From contig NZ_JAPEMU010000001.1 of NCBI RefSeq assembly GCF_026342405.1, positions 5,146,001-5,210,000 of the forward strand: a DNA stretch of 64,000 nt, given 5' to 3'. Position 1 is the stretch's first letter. The number at the start of each line of letters is the position of its first letter. The position numbers and the translations under genes were made by a program. This document shows positions 7,670 through 15,897 of this stretch, piece by piece. The notes beneath the pieces were generated by a model that did no database searches, was not told the origin of the DNA, and was given only the letters and a program-made list of their open reading frames with translations. This DNA comes from Kitasatospora sp. NBC_00240 (GTDB lineage: Bacteria > Actinomycetota > Actinomycetes > Streptomycetales > Streptomycetaceae).

Positions 7670-8287
7670 TCACGCGCTTCGCGCGTCGCTCCCGCCCCGC
7701 CGGGCGTGCCGACCGCGGACGGGCAGCGCCGCCCAGACCGTCACCTCGTCCGGGAGGTCCCGTACGCCCCAGTCGCTGGCCAGCTGGCCGACGATGCTCA
7801 GGCCGCGCCCGCCGCGCGAGGTCAGCGAAGGACTGGACGGGATCGGCCGGGTCGGCGCACCGCCGTCGGTGACCTCCAGGGTCAGCATCCCGTCCGGGTG
7901 CAGGCCCCAGCGGACCAGGACGCCGCCCGGCTCCTCGGCGCTCTCGCCGTCGCCCGGGCCACGACCCCGCGGGCCGCTGGCCGGGAACCCGTTCACCTGG
8001 CCGCCGGCCGGCTGCCGCGAAGGCACCGCCACCAGCACCTGGTCGACCAGTTCGGCCTCGGTGTCCCGGCCCAGGTCGAGCAGCCGGCCGAGCGGTCTGG
8101 CGTACCGACAGGCGTTGCTGAGCAGTTCCGAGAGAATCAGAACCGCGTCGTCCACGACCGTGTCCGGTATTTGTCGTTCGCCGAGATCCCGACGCAGCCG
8201 ACGCCGCGCGACCCCGACGCTGGCCGGGCCGTGCGGCACCGCCATGGTCGATGAAGTCGGCACTTCGCGTGCCACCATCAACGCCAC
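7670..8287 (-). CDS. Anti-sigma-factor-like ATP-binding protein (HATPase_c_2)
   Basis: The 205-residue protein has a GHKL/Bergerat fold like RsbW-type serine kinases. The N box reads ILSELLSNACRYA and the G box TSRGGRGLSIVGQLASDWGV; between them an insertion rich in Pro, Gly and Arg (about residues 85-125) is longer than usual. Start GTG at 8287 is chosen because a perfect AAGGAGG lies 7 bases upstream; the open frame continues upstream without homology. Proteins of this kind phosphorylate or bind partner proteins in sigma-factor or developmental switching, but no cognate antagonist is adjacent. It is the first of three similar ATPase-type sequences in the window (see 13353 and 24348). Confidence 0.88.
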   Translation of the reverse strand: MALMVAREVPTSSTMAVPHGPASVGVARRRLRRDLGERQIPDTVVDDAVLILSELLSNACRYARPLGRLLDLGRDTEAELVDQVLVAVPSRQPAGGQVNGFPASGPRGRGPGDGESAEEPGGVLVRWGLHPDGMLTLEVTDGGAPTRPIPSSPSLTSRGGRGLSIVGQLASDWGVRDLPDEVTVWAALPVRGRHARRGGSDARSA

Positions 8288-8524
8288 CCCCGGACCTCCT
8301 TCAGCGTATGCCGAGGGATGGATGCCCCTTGGGAATGGGTCGGAAACGGCCGCGGGGCGATCCTGCGCGGACATTTCAAGACGAACGGCAAACCGGCAGC
8401 GCGAGGTGATTCCGCGCTCACCCTCGGTACATTCCGGACATTGAATGTCTTCCGCCCCGTGGAACCCACCGGAAACCGGACACCGGCCCGGCCGGGCCAT
8501 GGGGCCCCTTCGCCGGACGACCGG

Positions 8525-9349
8525 TCAGCGGCCGAGCTGCGCCAGGACCTCGGCCGGGCGGTTGGTGATGATCGCGGACACCCCGAGCTCCAGGCAGAGC
8601 TCCACGTCGGCCGGCTCGTCCACCGTCCAGACGTGCACCTGGTGCCCCGCCCGGCGGAGCGCCGGCACCAGCTCGGGGCGGGCCCGCACCAGGTCGATCC
8701 CGGGCCCCGCGATGGTCGCGCCGCCCGGCAGCGAACCGCCCGGCCGCAGTCGCAGCGGCAGCGTCCGGTCGAACAGGAACACCCGGGAGAACTCCGGCGC
8801 CGCCTGCCGCACCCGGCCCAGAGCCAGCGCCGAGAAGCTCATGATCCGGGCCTGCGGGCGGCTCTCCGGGTTGCCGCCCGGCCCCGAGATCCCGTACCGG
8901 GCCAGTGCCTTCAGCAGCTCGGCCTCCACCCGGCCGCGGAACCGGACCGGGTGCTTGGTCTCGATCGCCAGGTCGACCCGGCGGCCGCAGTCGGCGACCA
9001 GCTCCAGCAGGCTGTCCAGTCGCAGCACGGCCCGGGCCTCCGGGTCGGCGGCGCCGGCCCCGTCCTTCCAGGAGCCGAAGTCGTACGCCTCCAGCTCGGC
9101 CAGGGTCATCGCGGAGACCACCCCGCGGCCGTCCGAGGTCCGCTGGATCCGGCGGTCGTGCACGCAGACCAGCTGCCCGTCCGCAGTCACCCGGACATCG
9201 CACTCGAAGGCGTCGGCGCCCTCCGCGAGAGCCCGCCGGTACGCGGCCAGGGTGTGCTCGGGCAGCGCCCGGGAGGAGCCACGGTGGGCCACCACCTGGA
9301 CGTGCTGCGCGGTGCGGGCGGTCGCGGGGGACAGGTCGGCGCTGGTCAC
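8525..9349 (-). CDS. Glycerophosphodiester phosphodiesterase
   Basis: This 274-residue TIM-barrel enzyme hydrolyses deacylated phospholipid diesters to glycerol-3-phosphate and an alcohol. Active-site segments are visible near the N-terminus: VAHRGSSRALPEHTLAAY supplies the first catalytic His-Arg, FECDVRVTADGQLVCVHD supplies the metal-binding Glu and Asp and the second His, and later VDLAIETK supplies a further Glu. No signal peptide is seen, so a cytoplasmic location is likely. Start GTG at 9349 gives the normal family length. It lies downstream of the permease gene on the same strand but behind a strong hairpin, so it is probably independently transcribed. Confidence 0.92.
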   Translation of the reverse strand: MTSADLSPATARTAQHVQVVAHRGSSRALPEHTLAAYRRALAEGADAFECDVRVTADGQLVCVHDRRIQRTSDGRGVVSAMTLAELEAYDFGSWKDGAGAADPEARAVLRLDSLLELVADCGRRVDLAIETKHPVRFRGRVEAELLKALARYGISGPGGNPESRPQARIMSFSALALGRVRQAAPEFSRVFLFDRTLPLRLRPGGSLPGGATIAGPGIDLVRARPELVPALRRAGHQVHVWTVDEPADVELCLELGVSAIITNRPAEVLAQLGR

Positions 9350-9381
9350 AGCGCCAACGATAGGCGCCCCGGATGACGGAA

Positions 9382-9420
9382 CGGCGACGGCGGCCCCAAC
9401 CTGCGGGGCCGCCGTCGCCG
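9382..9420 (-). terminator. Hairpin terminator after the permease gene
   Basis: Perfect 16-bp stem (9382-9397 with 9405-9420) and a 7-nt loop aacctgc, about 60 bases after the permease stop on the minus strand. Confidence 0.75.
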
Positions 9421-9482
9421 CGGTGGCGCGATCCGGGCGGTCGGCTCGGGCGGTCGGCCCCGGCCGGCCCGCCCGGAGGGGG

Positions 9483-10934
9483 TCAGTCCTCGGTCCGCCC
9501 GGCCCCGGTCAGCGGGGTGAGGGCCAGGGTGACCAGCGCGGGCACCAGGAACCCGAACAGCGAGGCCGAGGTCCATTCCTGCGGGGTGAAGTGCAGGGCG
9601 CTCTGCGCGCCCGTCCAGAGGTCCACCCACCAGCCGGCGATCGCGGTCGGGGCGATGAACTGGTAGACCGCGAAGCCCAGCGCCCACGGCAGCAGCATCA
9701 GCCAACGCGTGGGAGCCCGCTCGGAGAGATCCCAGCCCCGGCGGCCGGCGCCGAAGAAGTAGTCCACCGCCAGCACCGCGAACAGCGGCACGAAGACCGA
9801 GCCGATCAGGCCGAGGAAGTTGTAGTACGAGGCGGTGAATTCCTTGATCTGCAGCGCCAGGACGGTGGTCAGCACGCCGATCCCGCCGGTCAGCAGCCGC
9901 CGGTCGATCCGCGGGAACAGGTTGTGGACCGACATCGCGGTCGAGTACACGTTCGCGAAGGACTGGTCGGTCTCGCGCAGCACCAGCACCAGCAGGAAGG
10001 CCCAGCCGGCCCAGACCCCGGTGAACGAGGAGAAGATCTTCTCGGTGTCCCCGCCGGACTGCAGCAGCGCGATCAGGCCCAGCACGTAGCACCAGACCTG
10101 GGCCACGGTGTAGCCCGAGAAGGTGCCCCAGAAGGCGGCCGAGGCGGTGCGCGAGTGCCGGGTGTAGTCGGCGGCCAGCGGCACGAAGGAGATCGACAGC
10201 GCGATGACGGCGTCGGTCGCGTGCAGGAACCCGTGCCAGTTGCCCGCCCCCGGGTCGGGGAAGCCCTGACGGCCCAGCTGGACGGTGAAGTACACCATCG
10301 CCACGGCCACCGCGGCGGCCACGTACTTGCGCAGCACAGCGATCGAGCCCAGCGGCCAGATCGTCAGCACGGTGGTCAGCGCCCCGGCCAGCAGCACGAA
10401 CAGCCAGCGGTACCCGTCGGTGCCGGCCACCGTCTGGGCGCCCTGGGCGATCACGGTGAGCTCGAAGACGCCCCAGCCGACGCACTGGGCGATGTTCAGC
10501 ACCGTCGGCAGGTAGCTCAGCTTCGTACCGAACAGCCCGCGCAGGTTGGCCATCGCCGGCGCGCCGGTCTTCGCCCCGATCAGGGCGGCCACGCCGAGCG
10601 CGGCGGTGCCGATCACGGTGCCGGCGAGGATCGCGACCACGGCCGCGGTGAAGGACATCTCCGAGCCCGGGGCGCCCAGCACGGTCGCGGCGGTGCTGAA
10701 GCCGATCAGGCTGACGCCCAGGTTGAGCCAGAGCGCGAACTGGTCCTTGAAGGACAGCGTGCGCGGCGGCTCGGTGTCGAGAACGAGCGGCGCCTCGGCG
10801 CGCCCGTGCGCCTCCGGACGGTCCAGCACGGCGACGTCCGTGTGCAGGCCCCCCTTGTGAAGGCCTTCCGAAGGAGCGGGGAATTCCGTGGACGCCGACG
10901 CGTCCGAAGAAGAGGATGGCGAAGCAGGCGGCAT
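9483..10934 (-). CDS. cytX: NCS1-family permease, CytX-type hydroxymethylpyrimidine transporter
   Basis: The 483-residue protein has a ~60-residue hydrophilic N-terminus and about 12 hydrophobic segments typical of purine-cytosine permeases (nucleobase:cation symporter-1). FKDQFALWLNLGVSLIGFST starts the first helix and IAQCVGWGVFELTVIAQGAQ follows in helix 3-4. The thiamine-pyrophosphate riboswitch immediately upstream argues that the substrate is a thiamine precursor, probably hydroxymethylpyrimidine as for CytX, rather than cytosine. ATG at 10934 is preceded by AGGGAG, which is itself the 3' end of the riboswitch. No other thiamine gene is adjacent. Substrate assignment is inference from regulation plus family. 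Confidence 0.85.
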   Translation of the reverse strand: MPPASPSSSSDASASTEFPAPSEGLHKGGLHTDVAVLDRPEAHGRAEAPLVLDTEPPRTLSFKDQFALWLNLGVSLIGFSTAATVLGAPGSEMSFTAAVVAILAGTVIGTAALGVAALIGAKTGAPAMANLRGLFGTKLSYLPTVLNIAQCVGWGVFELTVIAQGAQTVAGTDGYRWLFVLLAGALTTVLTIWPLGSIAVLRKYVAAAVAVAMVYFTVQLGRQGFPDPGAGNWHGFLHATDAVIALSISFVPLAADYTRHSRTASAAFWGTFSGYTVAQVWCYVLGLIALLQSGGDTEKIFSSFTGVWAGWAFLLVLVLRETDQSFANVYSTAMSVHNLFPRIDRRLLTGGIGVLTTVLALQIKEFTASYYNFLGLIGSVFVPLFAVLAVDYFFGAGRRGWDLSERAPTRWLMLLPWALGFAVYQFIAPTAIAGWWVDLWTGAQSALHFTPQEWTSASLFGFLVPALVTLALTPLTGAGRTED

Positions 10935-10943
10935 GGCCGATAC

Positions 10944-11066
10944 TCCCTACGCCGGCATTACCCGGACAGGTTCCGGCGGTCAGCGCTCCCTCGCCCGCCG
11001 TCCACGACTACCGTGGCGTACGGTCGACCAGCGCACTCTCAGCCTGGAAGGGGTCCAAGCTCCCGC
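10944..11066 (-). promoter_or_regulatory. TPP riboswitch (THI element)
   Basis: Read on the minus strand, the element starts with GCGGGAGC (11066-11059), contains the invariant GGCTGAGA (11044-11037), and ends with ACCTGTCCGGGTAATGCCGG then CGTAGGGA (10944). These are the conserved J3/2, P4/P5 and P1 segments of the thiamine pyrophosphate aptamer. The terminal AGGGAG doubles as the ribosome site of the permease (8 bases before ATG), so ligand binding should hide it and block translation. Confidence 0.95.
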
Positions 11067-11282
11067 GTGTTCAGATTGAAGCGACAGGCTAGCGGGAGCC
11101 GGGAGGAACGCCAAGGCCGGGGCCGCAGGCCGTCCGCATCGCGGGACGCGCGGGCCGGGCCGGCCGCCGGTGTTCGGTCCGGCTAAGGATTCTTATGAGT
11201 TCTTCAGAGGGCCCCTTACGGCAATCGAATCCCGCATACGAAAAACTATGCATCTTGGTCCTGTCAGCTATGGAGGTCGTCA

Positions 11283-13079
11283 GTGAGCACCGAGCGCGAG
11301 AGTGGGTCCACCGGACCGCAGGAGGGGCAGCCCTCCGGCGGTCACGGGGCGGTGGGTCCGGTGTCCGACGGCCCGGCGCAGCAGCCCGCGGCCGCCGCGG
11401 CAGGTGCCGGTACGCCGCCCGCCGGGGACTCCCCGCGGACGCTGGCCTTCGGCAAGCTGAGCGAGCCCGAGCCGGCCGCACCCGCCGCGCCAGTGGCACC
11501 CGCCGCACCGGCCACCCCTGTTGCCCCCGCGGCCCCGTCCTACCTGGACGCGCCGCCGCCCGTACTGCCCCCGGCCGCGCCGGTCGCGCCCGCCGCCCCG
11601 TCCTACCTGGACGCGCCGCCGCCGACCAACCCGTACGCGACCCCCGCCCCCGCGGCTGACCCGTACGCCACCCCCGCCCCCGCGGCCGACCCGTACGCCG
11701 GCACCGCCCCGGTCGCCGCCGGCCCCTACGCCGCCGCGCCCGCGCCCGGCCAGGGCCCCGCCGCCGACCCGTACGGCCCGCCGCCCGGCACCCCGGCCGA
11801 GCACGGCCACCACCCGTTCGGCTCCGGCCAGCCGCTCGGCGGCTGGGGCTCCCAGGACGCCGGTGCCGGTGGCACCTACGGCGGCCACGGCGGGCCCGGC
11901 CTGCCCGGCGGTCCCGGCTACCCGGGCCAGTACCCGGGCGCGGCACCCGGCGGACCGCGCAAGAAGCGTGGCGGCCTGGTCGCCCTGATCGCGGCCGTCG
12001 CCCTGGTCGCCGGTGTGGCCGGCGGCGCCGTCGGCGTCGCGGTCACCGACCACGGCGACAGGGTCAGCTCCGCCAACGACCACCGCAGCACCACCGTCCC
12101 GGCCGGCAACACCCAGAAGAACGAGGCCGCCCCCGGCTCCGTCGCGGCCATCGCCCAGAAGGCGCTGCCCAGCACCGTCACCATCAAGGCGCAGAGCAGC
12201 ACCGAGTCCGGCACCGGCACCGGCTTCGTCTTCGACACCGAGGGCCACATCCTCACCAACAACCACGTGGTCGCCCCGGCCGCGAACGGCGGCAAACTGA
12301 CCGTCAAGTTCGCCGACGGCTCCTCCTACACCGCCTCGGTGCTCGGCCGTGCCGAGGGCTACGACGTGGCCGTGGTCAAGCTGGACAACCCGCCGAAGGA
12401 CAAGCTCAGCCCCCTTCCGCTGGGCGACTCCGACAAGGTCAACGTCGGCGACGCGACCATCGCCATCGGCGCGCCGTACGGTCTGGAGTCCACCGTCACC
12501 ACCGGCATCGTCAGCGCCAAGGACCGCCCGGTCGCCTCCGGCGACGAGACCGGCGCGCAGGCCTCGTACATGAACGCCCTGCAGACCGACGCCTCGATCA
12601 ACCCCGGCAACTCCGGCGGCCCGCTGCTCGACGGCAGCGGTGCCGTGATCGGCATCAACTCGGCCATCCAGTCCAACTCCTCGGGCAGCGGCCGGGCCGG
12701 CAGCATCGGCCTCGGCTTCGCCATCCCGATCAACCAGGCCAAGTGGGTCGCCGACACGCTGATCAAGACCGGCCGCCCGGTCTACGCCAAGCTCGACGTC
12801 CTGCGCAACGACGACTACAAGGGCGACGGCGCGCAGATCCAGACCAACGCCGTCCAGGGCACCCCCGCCGTCACCCCCGGCGGCGCCGCCGACAAGGCCG
12901 GCCTCAAGCCCGGCGACGTCATCACCAAGCTCGGCGGCAGCCCGATCGAGAACGGCCCCGCCCTCGTCAGCAAGATCTGGACGCACAAGCCCGGCGAGAC
13001 GGTCGACGTGGAGTACATCCGCGACGGCAAGACCGGCACCACCAAGGTCACCCTCGGCGAGCGCACCGGCGACCAGTGA
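11283..13079 (+). CDS. HtrA/DegP-like membrane-anchored serine protease with PDZ domain
   Basis: The 598-residue protein has a long Pro/Ala-rich cytoplasmic part (1-~225) containing repeated SYLDAPPP and NPYATPAPAA-like units, a single transmembrane helix preceded by RKKR (~230-255), an extracellular trypsin-like protease domain (~285-490) and a C-terminal PDZ domain (~500-598, GLKPGDVITKLGG). The triad is visible: His328 in LTNNHVVAP, Asp361 in YDVAVVKLD and Ser444 in NPGNSGGPLL. This matches actinobacterial trypsin-like/PDZ quality-control proteases. GTG at 11283 has GGAGG 6 bases upstream. tRNA-Ser follows 88 bp downstream. A role in envelope protein quality control is inferred from the family. 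Confidence 0.92.
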   Translation: MSTERESGSTGPQEGQPSGGHGAVGPVSDGPAQQPAAAAAGAGTPPAGDSPRTLAFGKLSEPEPAAPAAPVAPAAPATPVAPAAPSYLDAPPPVLPPAAPVAPAAPSYLDAPPPTNPYATPAPAADPYATPAPAADPYAGTAPVAAGPYAAAPAPGQGPAADPYGPPPGTPAEHGHHPFGSGQPLGGWGSQDAGAGGTYGGHGGPGLPGGPGYPGQYPGAAPGGPRKKRGGLVALIAAVALVAGVAGGAVGVAVTDHGDRVSSANDHRSTTVPAGNTQKNEAAPGSVAAIAQKALPSTVTIKAQSSTESGTGTGFVFDTEGHILTNNHVVAPAANGGKLTVKFADGSSYTASVLGRAEGYDVAVVKLDNPPKDKLSPLPLGDSDKVNVGDATIAIGAPYGLESTVTTGIVSAKDRPVASGDETGAQASYMNALQTDASINPGNSGGPLLDGSGAVIGINSAIQSNSSGSGRAGSIGLGFAIPINQAKWVADTLIKTGRPVYAKLDVLRNDDYKGDGAQIQTNAVQGTPAVTPGGAADKAGLKPGDVITKLGGSPIENGPALVSKIWTHKPGETVDVEYIRDGKTGTTKVTLGERTGDQ

Positions 13080-13166
13080 CCCCGGCCGGTCCCCGGCGCC
13101 ACCCCCACCCACCCGGCAAACCAGGTGCACCGAACCCCGCCGGACCCGTTAGGCTGACCTCCGCCT

Positions 13167-13254
13167 GGAGAGCTGCCCGAGCGGCCTAAGGGAACAGTCT
13201 TGAAAACTGTCGTGAGGTGACCCCTCACCGTGGGTTCGAATCCCACGCTCTCCG
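13167..13254 (+). tRNA. tRNA-Ser (anticodon TGA)
   Basis: Acceptor GGAGAGC (13167-13173) pairs with GCTCTCC (13247-13253), discriminator G. Anticodon stem ACAGT/ACTGT with loop CTTGAAA places TGA at 13201-13203. A long variable arm and the T-arm gggttcgaatccc confirm class II tRNA-Ser. CCA is not encoded. Confidence 0.97.
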
Positions 13255-13352
13255 CTGGTGGGAGAACAACCTGCTCAGGGCGGGTGTCGGCATCGCGCCG
13301 GCACCCGCCCTTCGCACATGTGTCCCGGGGTGTCCCACCTGTGTGCCGGTCG

Positions 13353-13601
13353 GGATCAGCGTGCGTGGACCAGCTGTGGCCGCCCGATCCGTCCGCTGCC
13401 CAGGACACCACCACGGGCGGCCGGGGGTTGTGCCTGGTGGCGGGCCTGGCGCAGGCGTGGGGCTGGGAGCCGTGTGGGGCGGGCAAGGTCGTGTGGTTCG
13501 AGGTGGCCGCCGACCGGGTGGTGTCCGGGACGAGACGCCTCGCCGTCCTGGTGAGGGCGGAGCAGGCGCGAATCGCGGAGCAGGTCCCGCGCTCCGGGTG
13601 A
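13353..13601 (+). pseudogene. Remnant of an anti-sigma-like ATP-binding protein (C-terminal half only)
   Basis: A frame ending in TGA at 13599-13601 encodes about 82 residues whose centre, TGGRGLCLVAGLAQAWGWEP then KVVWFEV, matches the G-box end of HATPase_c_2 regulators (compare SGRGLFLVEALADAWGV in the gene at 24348). The N box and start are missing and there is no ribosome site; upstream the frame runs into the tRNA gene. This is a 5'-truncated relic sitting right behind tRNA-Ser, a typical location for integration or excision scars. A short expressed peptide from GTG at 13365 cannot be excluded. Confidence 0.6.
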
Positions 13602-13654
13602 CCCGGGGTGTCTTGTCTGCCCCGGGGCCCGGTCGCCGGGCGCCCGAGTAGCCG

Positions 13655-14317
13655 TCAGGCCGCCGCCCCTTCCAGCCTCAGCAGGTGTTCGGCCGCGCTC
13701 GCGACGTCGGGCTCGATGTGGTCCGGGGTGGCGGGCTGGTCGGCGGTCCAGGGGTGGCCGGCGGAGATCCAGAGGGAGCGGATGCCGGCGGCGGTGGCGC
13801 CGGTGATGTCGGTGGCGGGGTTGTTGCCGACCATCCAGGTGCTGGGGGTGAGGGGGTGGCCGCAGCGTTCGGCTGCGATCCGGAAGATCGCGGGGTCGGG
13901 CTTGCGGGCCCCGGCCTCCTCGGAGATGCAGACGGCGTCGACGTGGTGGTGGATGCCGGCCGAGCGGATCTTGGCGCGCTGGACGTCGGTGACGCCGTTG
14001 CTGAGGATGCCGACCGTCCAGCCGGCCGCCCGGAGGCGGTCGAGGCCGGTCAGGGTCGCGGGTTCGTGGGTGACGTCGGCGGCGAGGGTGGCGACGTAGG
14101 AGGCCCAGAGTTCCTCGGTGCTGCCGGGGAGGCCGAGGGGTTCGCGGAGGGCGGCGAAGGCCTCGGGGCAGGTGCGTTCCTTGAGGGCGGCGGCGACGCG
14201 GCGGGTGGCGTCCGGGTCGAGGCCGCGGGCCGCGCAGAAGTCGGCGATCGAGGTCGCCACCGGGACCCGGCGTTCGATCAGGGTGTGGTCGAGGTCGATC
14301 AGGACGAGCTTGCGCAT
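13655..14317 (-). CDS. HAD-superfamily hydrolase
   Basis: The 220-residue cytoplasmic phosphatase-like enzyme has motif I LIDLDHTLI (nucleophile and acid Asp at residues ~8 and 10), motif II SNG in VGILSNGVTD, motif III Lys in ARKPDPAIF, and motif IV as GNNPATDITGA. The cap is an inserted helical domain, as in subfamily IA (phosphoglycolate phosphatase or haloacid dehalogenase types). Start ATG at 14317 (MRKLVLIDLDHT) puts motif I at the N-terminus as expected; the frame upstream is Arg/Pro-rich without homology. Motif IV has Asn where GD is usual but keeps the later Asp. The substrate cannot be predicted. Confidence 0.9.
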   Translation of the reverse strand: MRKLVLIDLDHTLIERRVPVATSIADFCAARGLDPDATRRVAAALKERTCPEAFAALREPLGLPGSTEELWASYVATLAADVTHEPATLTGLDRLRAAGWTVGILSNGVTDVQRAKIRSAGIHHHVDAVCISEEAGARKPDPAIFRIAAERCGHPLTPSTWMVGNNPATDITGATAAGIRSLWISAGHPWTADQPATPDHIEPDVASAAEHLLRLEGAAA

Positions 14318-14603
14318 GCGGCCGACCCTAGGGCCGCGGCGGGCGCCCGGTCGGGGCCGACACGGTGTCACCACCCTTTCTGCCGCAGGTCGGGGTGGGT
14401 TTCGCGCGACCGTCGGTGGCGGGTTCAGGTGTTCGGATCACTGGTCACAGGCGGTTCGCCGGGTGACTCGATCGGGTGGTTTGAATACGATCTGAAGGCC
14501 GACGTTCCGGTTTTGCCGTTCGCTGGTGGATCGCGGGCGAACAGTCCGCGCACCACTTCCGGGCGTTCGCGCCGGGAACTTCGGCATGTCCAGGAGGCAC
14601 CTC

Positions 14604-15728
14604 ATGGCCTGGTACCCCGGCGCTGAGCGCATGGAGCTGCAACCCGAATCCGACGGCCAGCCGGCCATCGTCCCGACCCAGTTGATCATGCACAGCATCG
14701 CTGCGCCATGGACGCCGCAGCGGATCTTCGAGTACTGGCGGGACAGTACGAACCTGGAGAGCCACTTCGGCCTCGGGTACGACGGCGCGATCGCGCAGTA
14801 CGTCGGCACGCAGACTCGCGCCGACGCGAACATGTACGCCAACCGCCGTCCCGACGGCACGGGGGCGGTGTCCGTCGAGAGCGCGTCCAACCTCCAGCAC
14901 ACCGACCCCTGGACCCCGGAGCAGGTCGAGGCGCTGATCCGGCTCGGCGTCTGGATGCACCAGCAGCACGGCATCCCGCTGCGGGCCTGCCGCACCTGGG
15001 ACGACCCCGGGTACGGGTACCACCGGCTGTTCCCGCAGTGGTCGGACGGCGGGACGGCGTGCCCCGGCGACGCCCGGGTGCGCCAGTTCCTGGAGGCGGT
15101 CCTCCCGGGGATCGTCGCCCGGGCGAGCGGTGGCAACCTGCCCACCCCGCGTACCCCCACCCCGCCCCCGGAGCCCGCCGTCGCCCGCTACCAGGTGACC
15201 ATCGGCGGCCTGGTGTACGGCTACGGCGCGCACGGCCCGCACGTCCGGGAGGTGGGCGAGGCGCTGGTCGCGCACGGCCACGGCTCGCACTACCGGAGCG
15301 GTCCGGACGAGGACTGGCGGGACCCGGACACCCTCAACTACGCCGACTACCAGCGCTCCCTCGGCTACACCGGCACCGGCGCGGACGGCGTCCCGGGCGA
15401 GTCCTCGCTGCGCAGCCTGCTGGGGCACATCCCCGCCCCGCGGGTCGTCTCGCTGGCGCACGTACGGGCCGCCGCCCGGACCGACCCGGGGGCGGAGCAG
15501 GGGCACCTGACGTACGGCGACGAGGTGCGGATCGTCGAGCAGGCGCTGGTGGACGAAGGGCTTCTCGACCCCGTCTGGGTGGACGGCTCGCTCGGCAGCC
15601 GGACGATCGAGGCGTACGCCGGGTTCCAGCGCCGGCTGGGCTACGAGGGCGCCCAGGCGGACGGGATCCCGGGCCAGCGCAGCCTGAGCGAGCTCGGCGA
15701 CCGGCACGGGTTCACCGTCACGGACTGA
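14604..15728 (+). CDS. N-acetylmuramoyl-L-alanine amidase-like protein with two peptidoglycan-binding repeats
   Basis: The 374-residue protein has an N-terminal amidase_2/PGRP-like domain (~1-190) and two C-terminal peptidoglycan-binding modules, one ending in YTGTGADGVPGESSL and the other in YEGAQADGIPGQRSL. Likely zinc ligands are His in QLIMHSIAAP, His in GYGYHRLFP and Cys in GTACPGDARV. ATG at 14604 is fixed by AGGAGG 6 bases upstream. No signal peptide or transmembrane segment is present, as in phage endolysins, which is odd for a chromosomal wall hydrolase. No other phage genes are near. Role: cleavage of the lactyl-amide bond of peptidoglycan is a family inference. Confidence 0.8.
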   Translation: MAWYPGAERMELQPESDGQPAIVPTQLIMHSIAAPWTPQRIFEYWRDSTNLESHFGLGYDGAIAQYVGTQTRADANMYANRRPDGTGAVSVESASNLQHTDPWTPEQVEALIRLGVWMHQQHGIPLRACRTWDDPGYGYHRLFPQWSDGGTACPGDARVRQFLEAVLPGIVARASGGNLPTPRTPTPPPEPAVARYQVTIGGLVYGYGAHGPHVREVGEALVAHGHGSHYRSGPDEDWRDPDTLNYADYQRSLGYTGTGADGVPGESSLRSLLGHIPAPRVVSLAHVRAAARTDPGAEQGHLTYGDEVRIVEQALVDEGLLDPVWVDGSLGSRTIEAYAGFQRRLGYEGAQADGIPGQRSLSELGDRHGFTVTD

Positions 15729-15740
15729 CCAGGAGGCCGA

Positions 15741-15818
15741 GGAGGGAGGGAGGCAGGGAAGCAGGGAGGCAGGCAGGGAGGCAGGCAGGGAAGCAGGCAG
15801 GGAAGCAGGGAAGCAGGG
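15741..15818. repeat. GGCAGGGA-type low-complexity tandem repeat
   Basis: About 78 bp of purine-rich repeats built from gcaggca, ggaggca and gcagggaa units, immediately downstream of the amidase stop. It looks like slippage-generated DNA; no coding frame or regulator consensus is supported. Confidence 0.85.
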
Positions 15819-15897
15819 CGAGGACGGAGGCGGAGGCGACGGCAGGGAGGACGGGCTTGACCATGACACCGTGTGAGGTTGTCCAGTAGGAGGCGTC

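Noticed and set aside
14604..15728. Prophage remnant around the amidase
   Set aside because: No integrase, terminase, capsid or holin sequence nearby; the flanks are ordinary chromosomal genes.
15741..15818. Possible CRISPR-like or VNTR array after the amidase gene
   Set aside because: Units are 7-8 bp without unique spacers; simple slippage DNA. No CRISPR array seen elsewhere.
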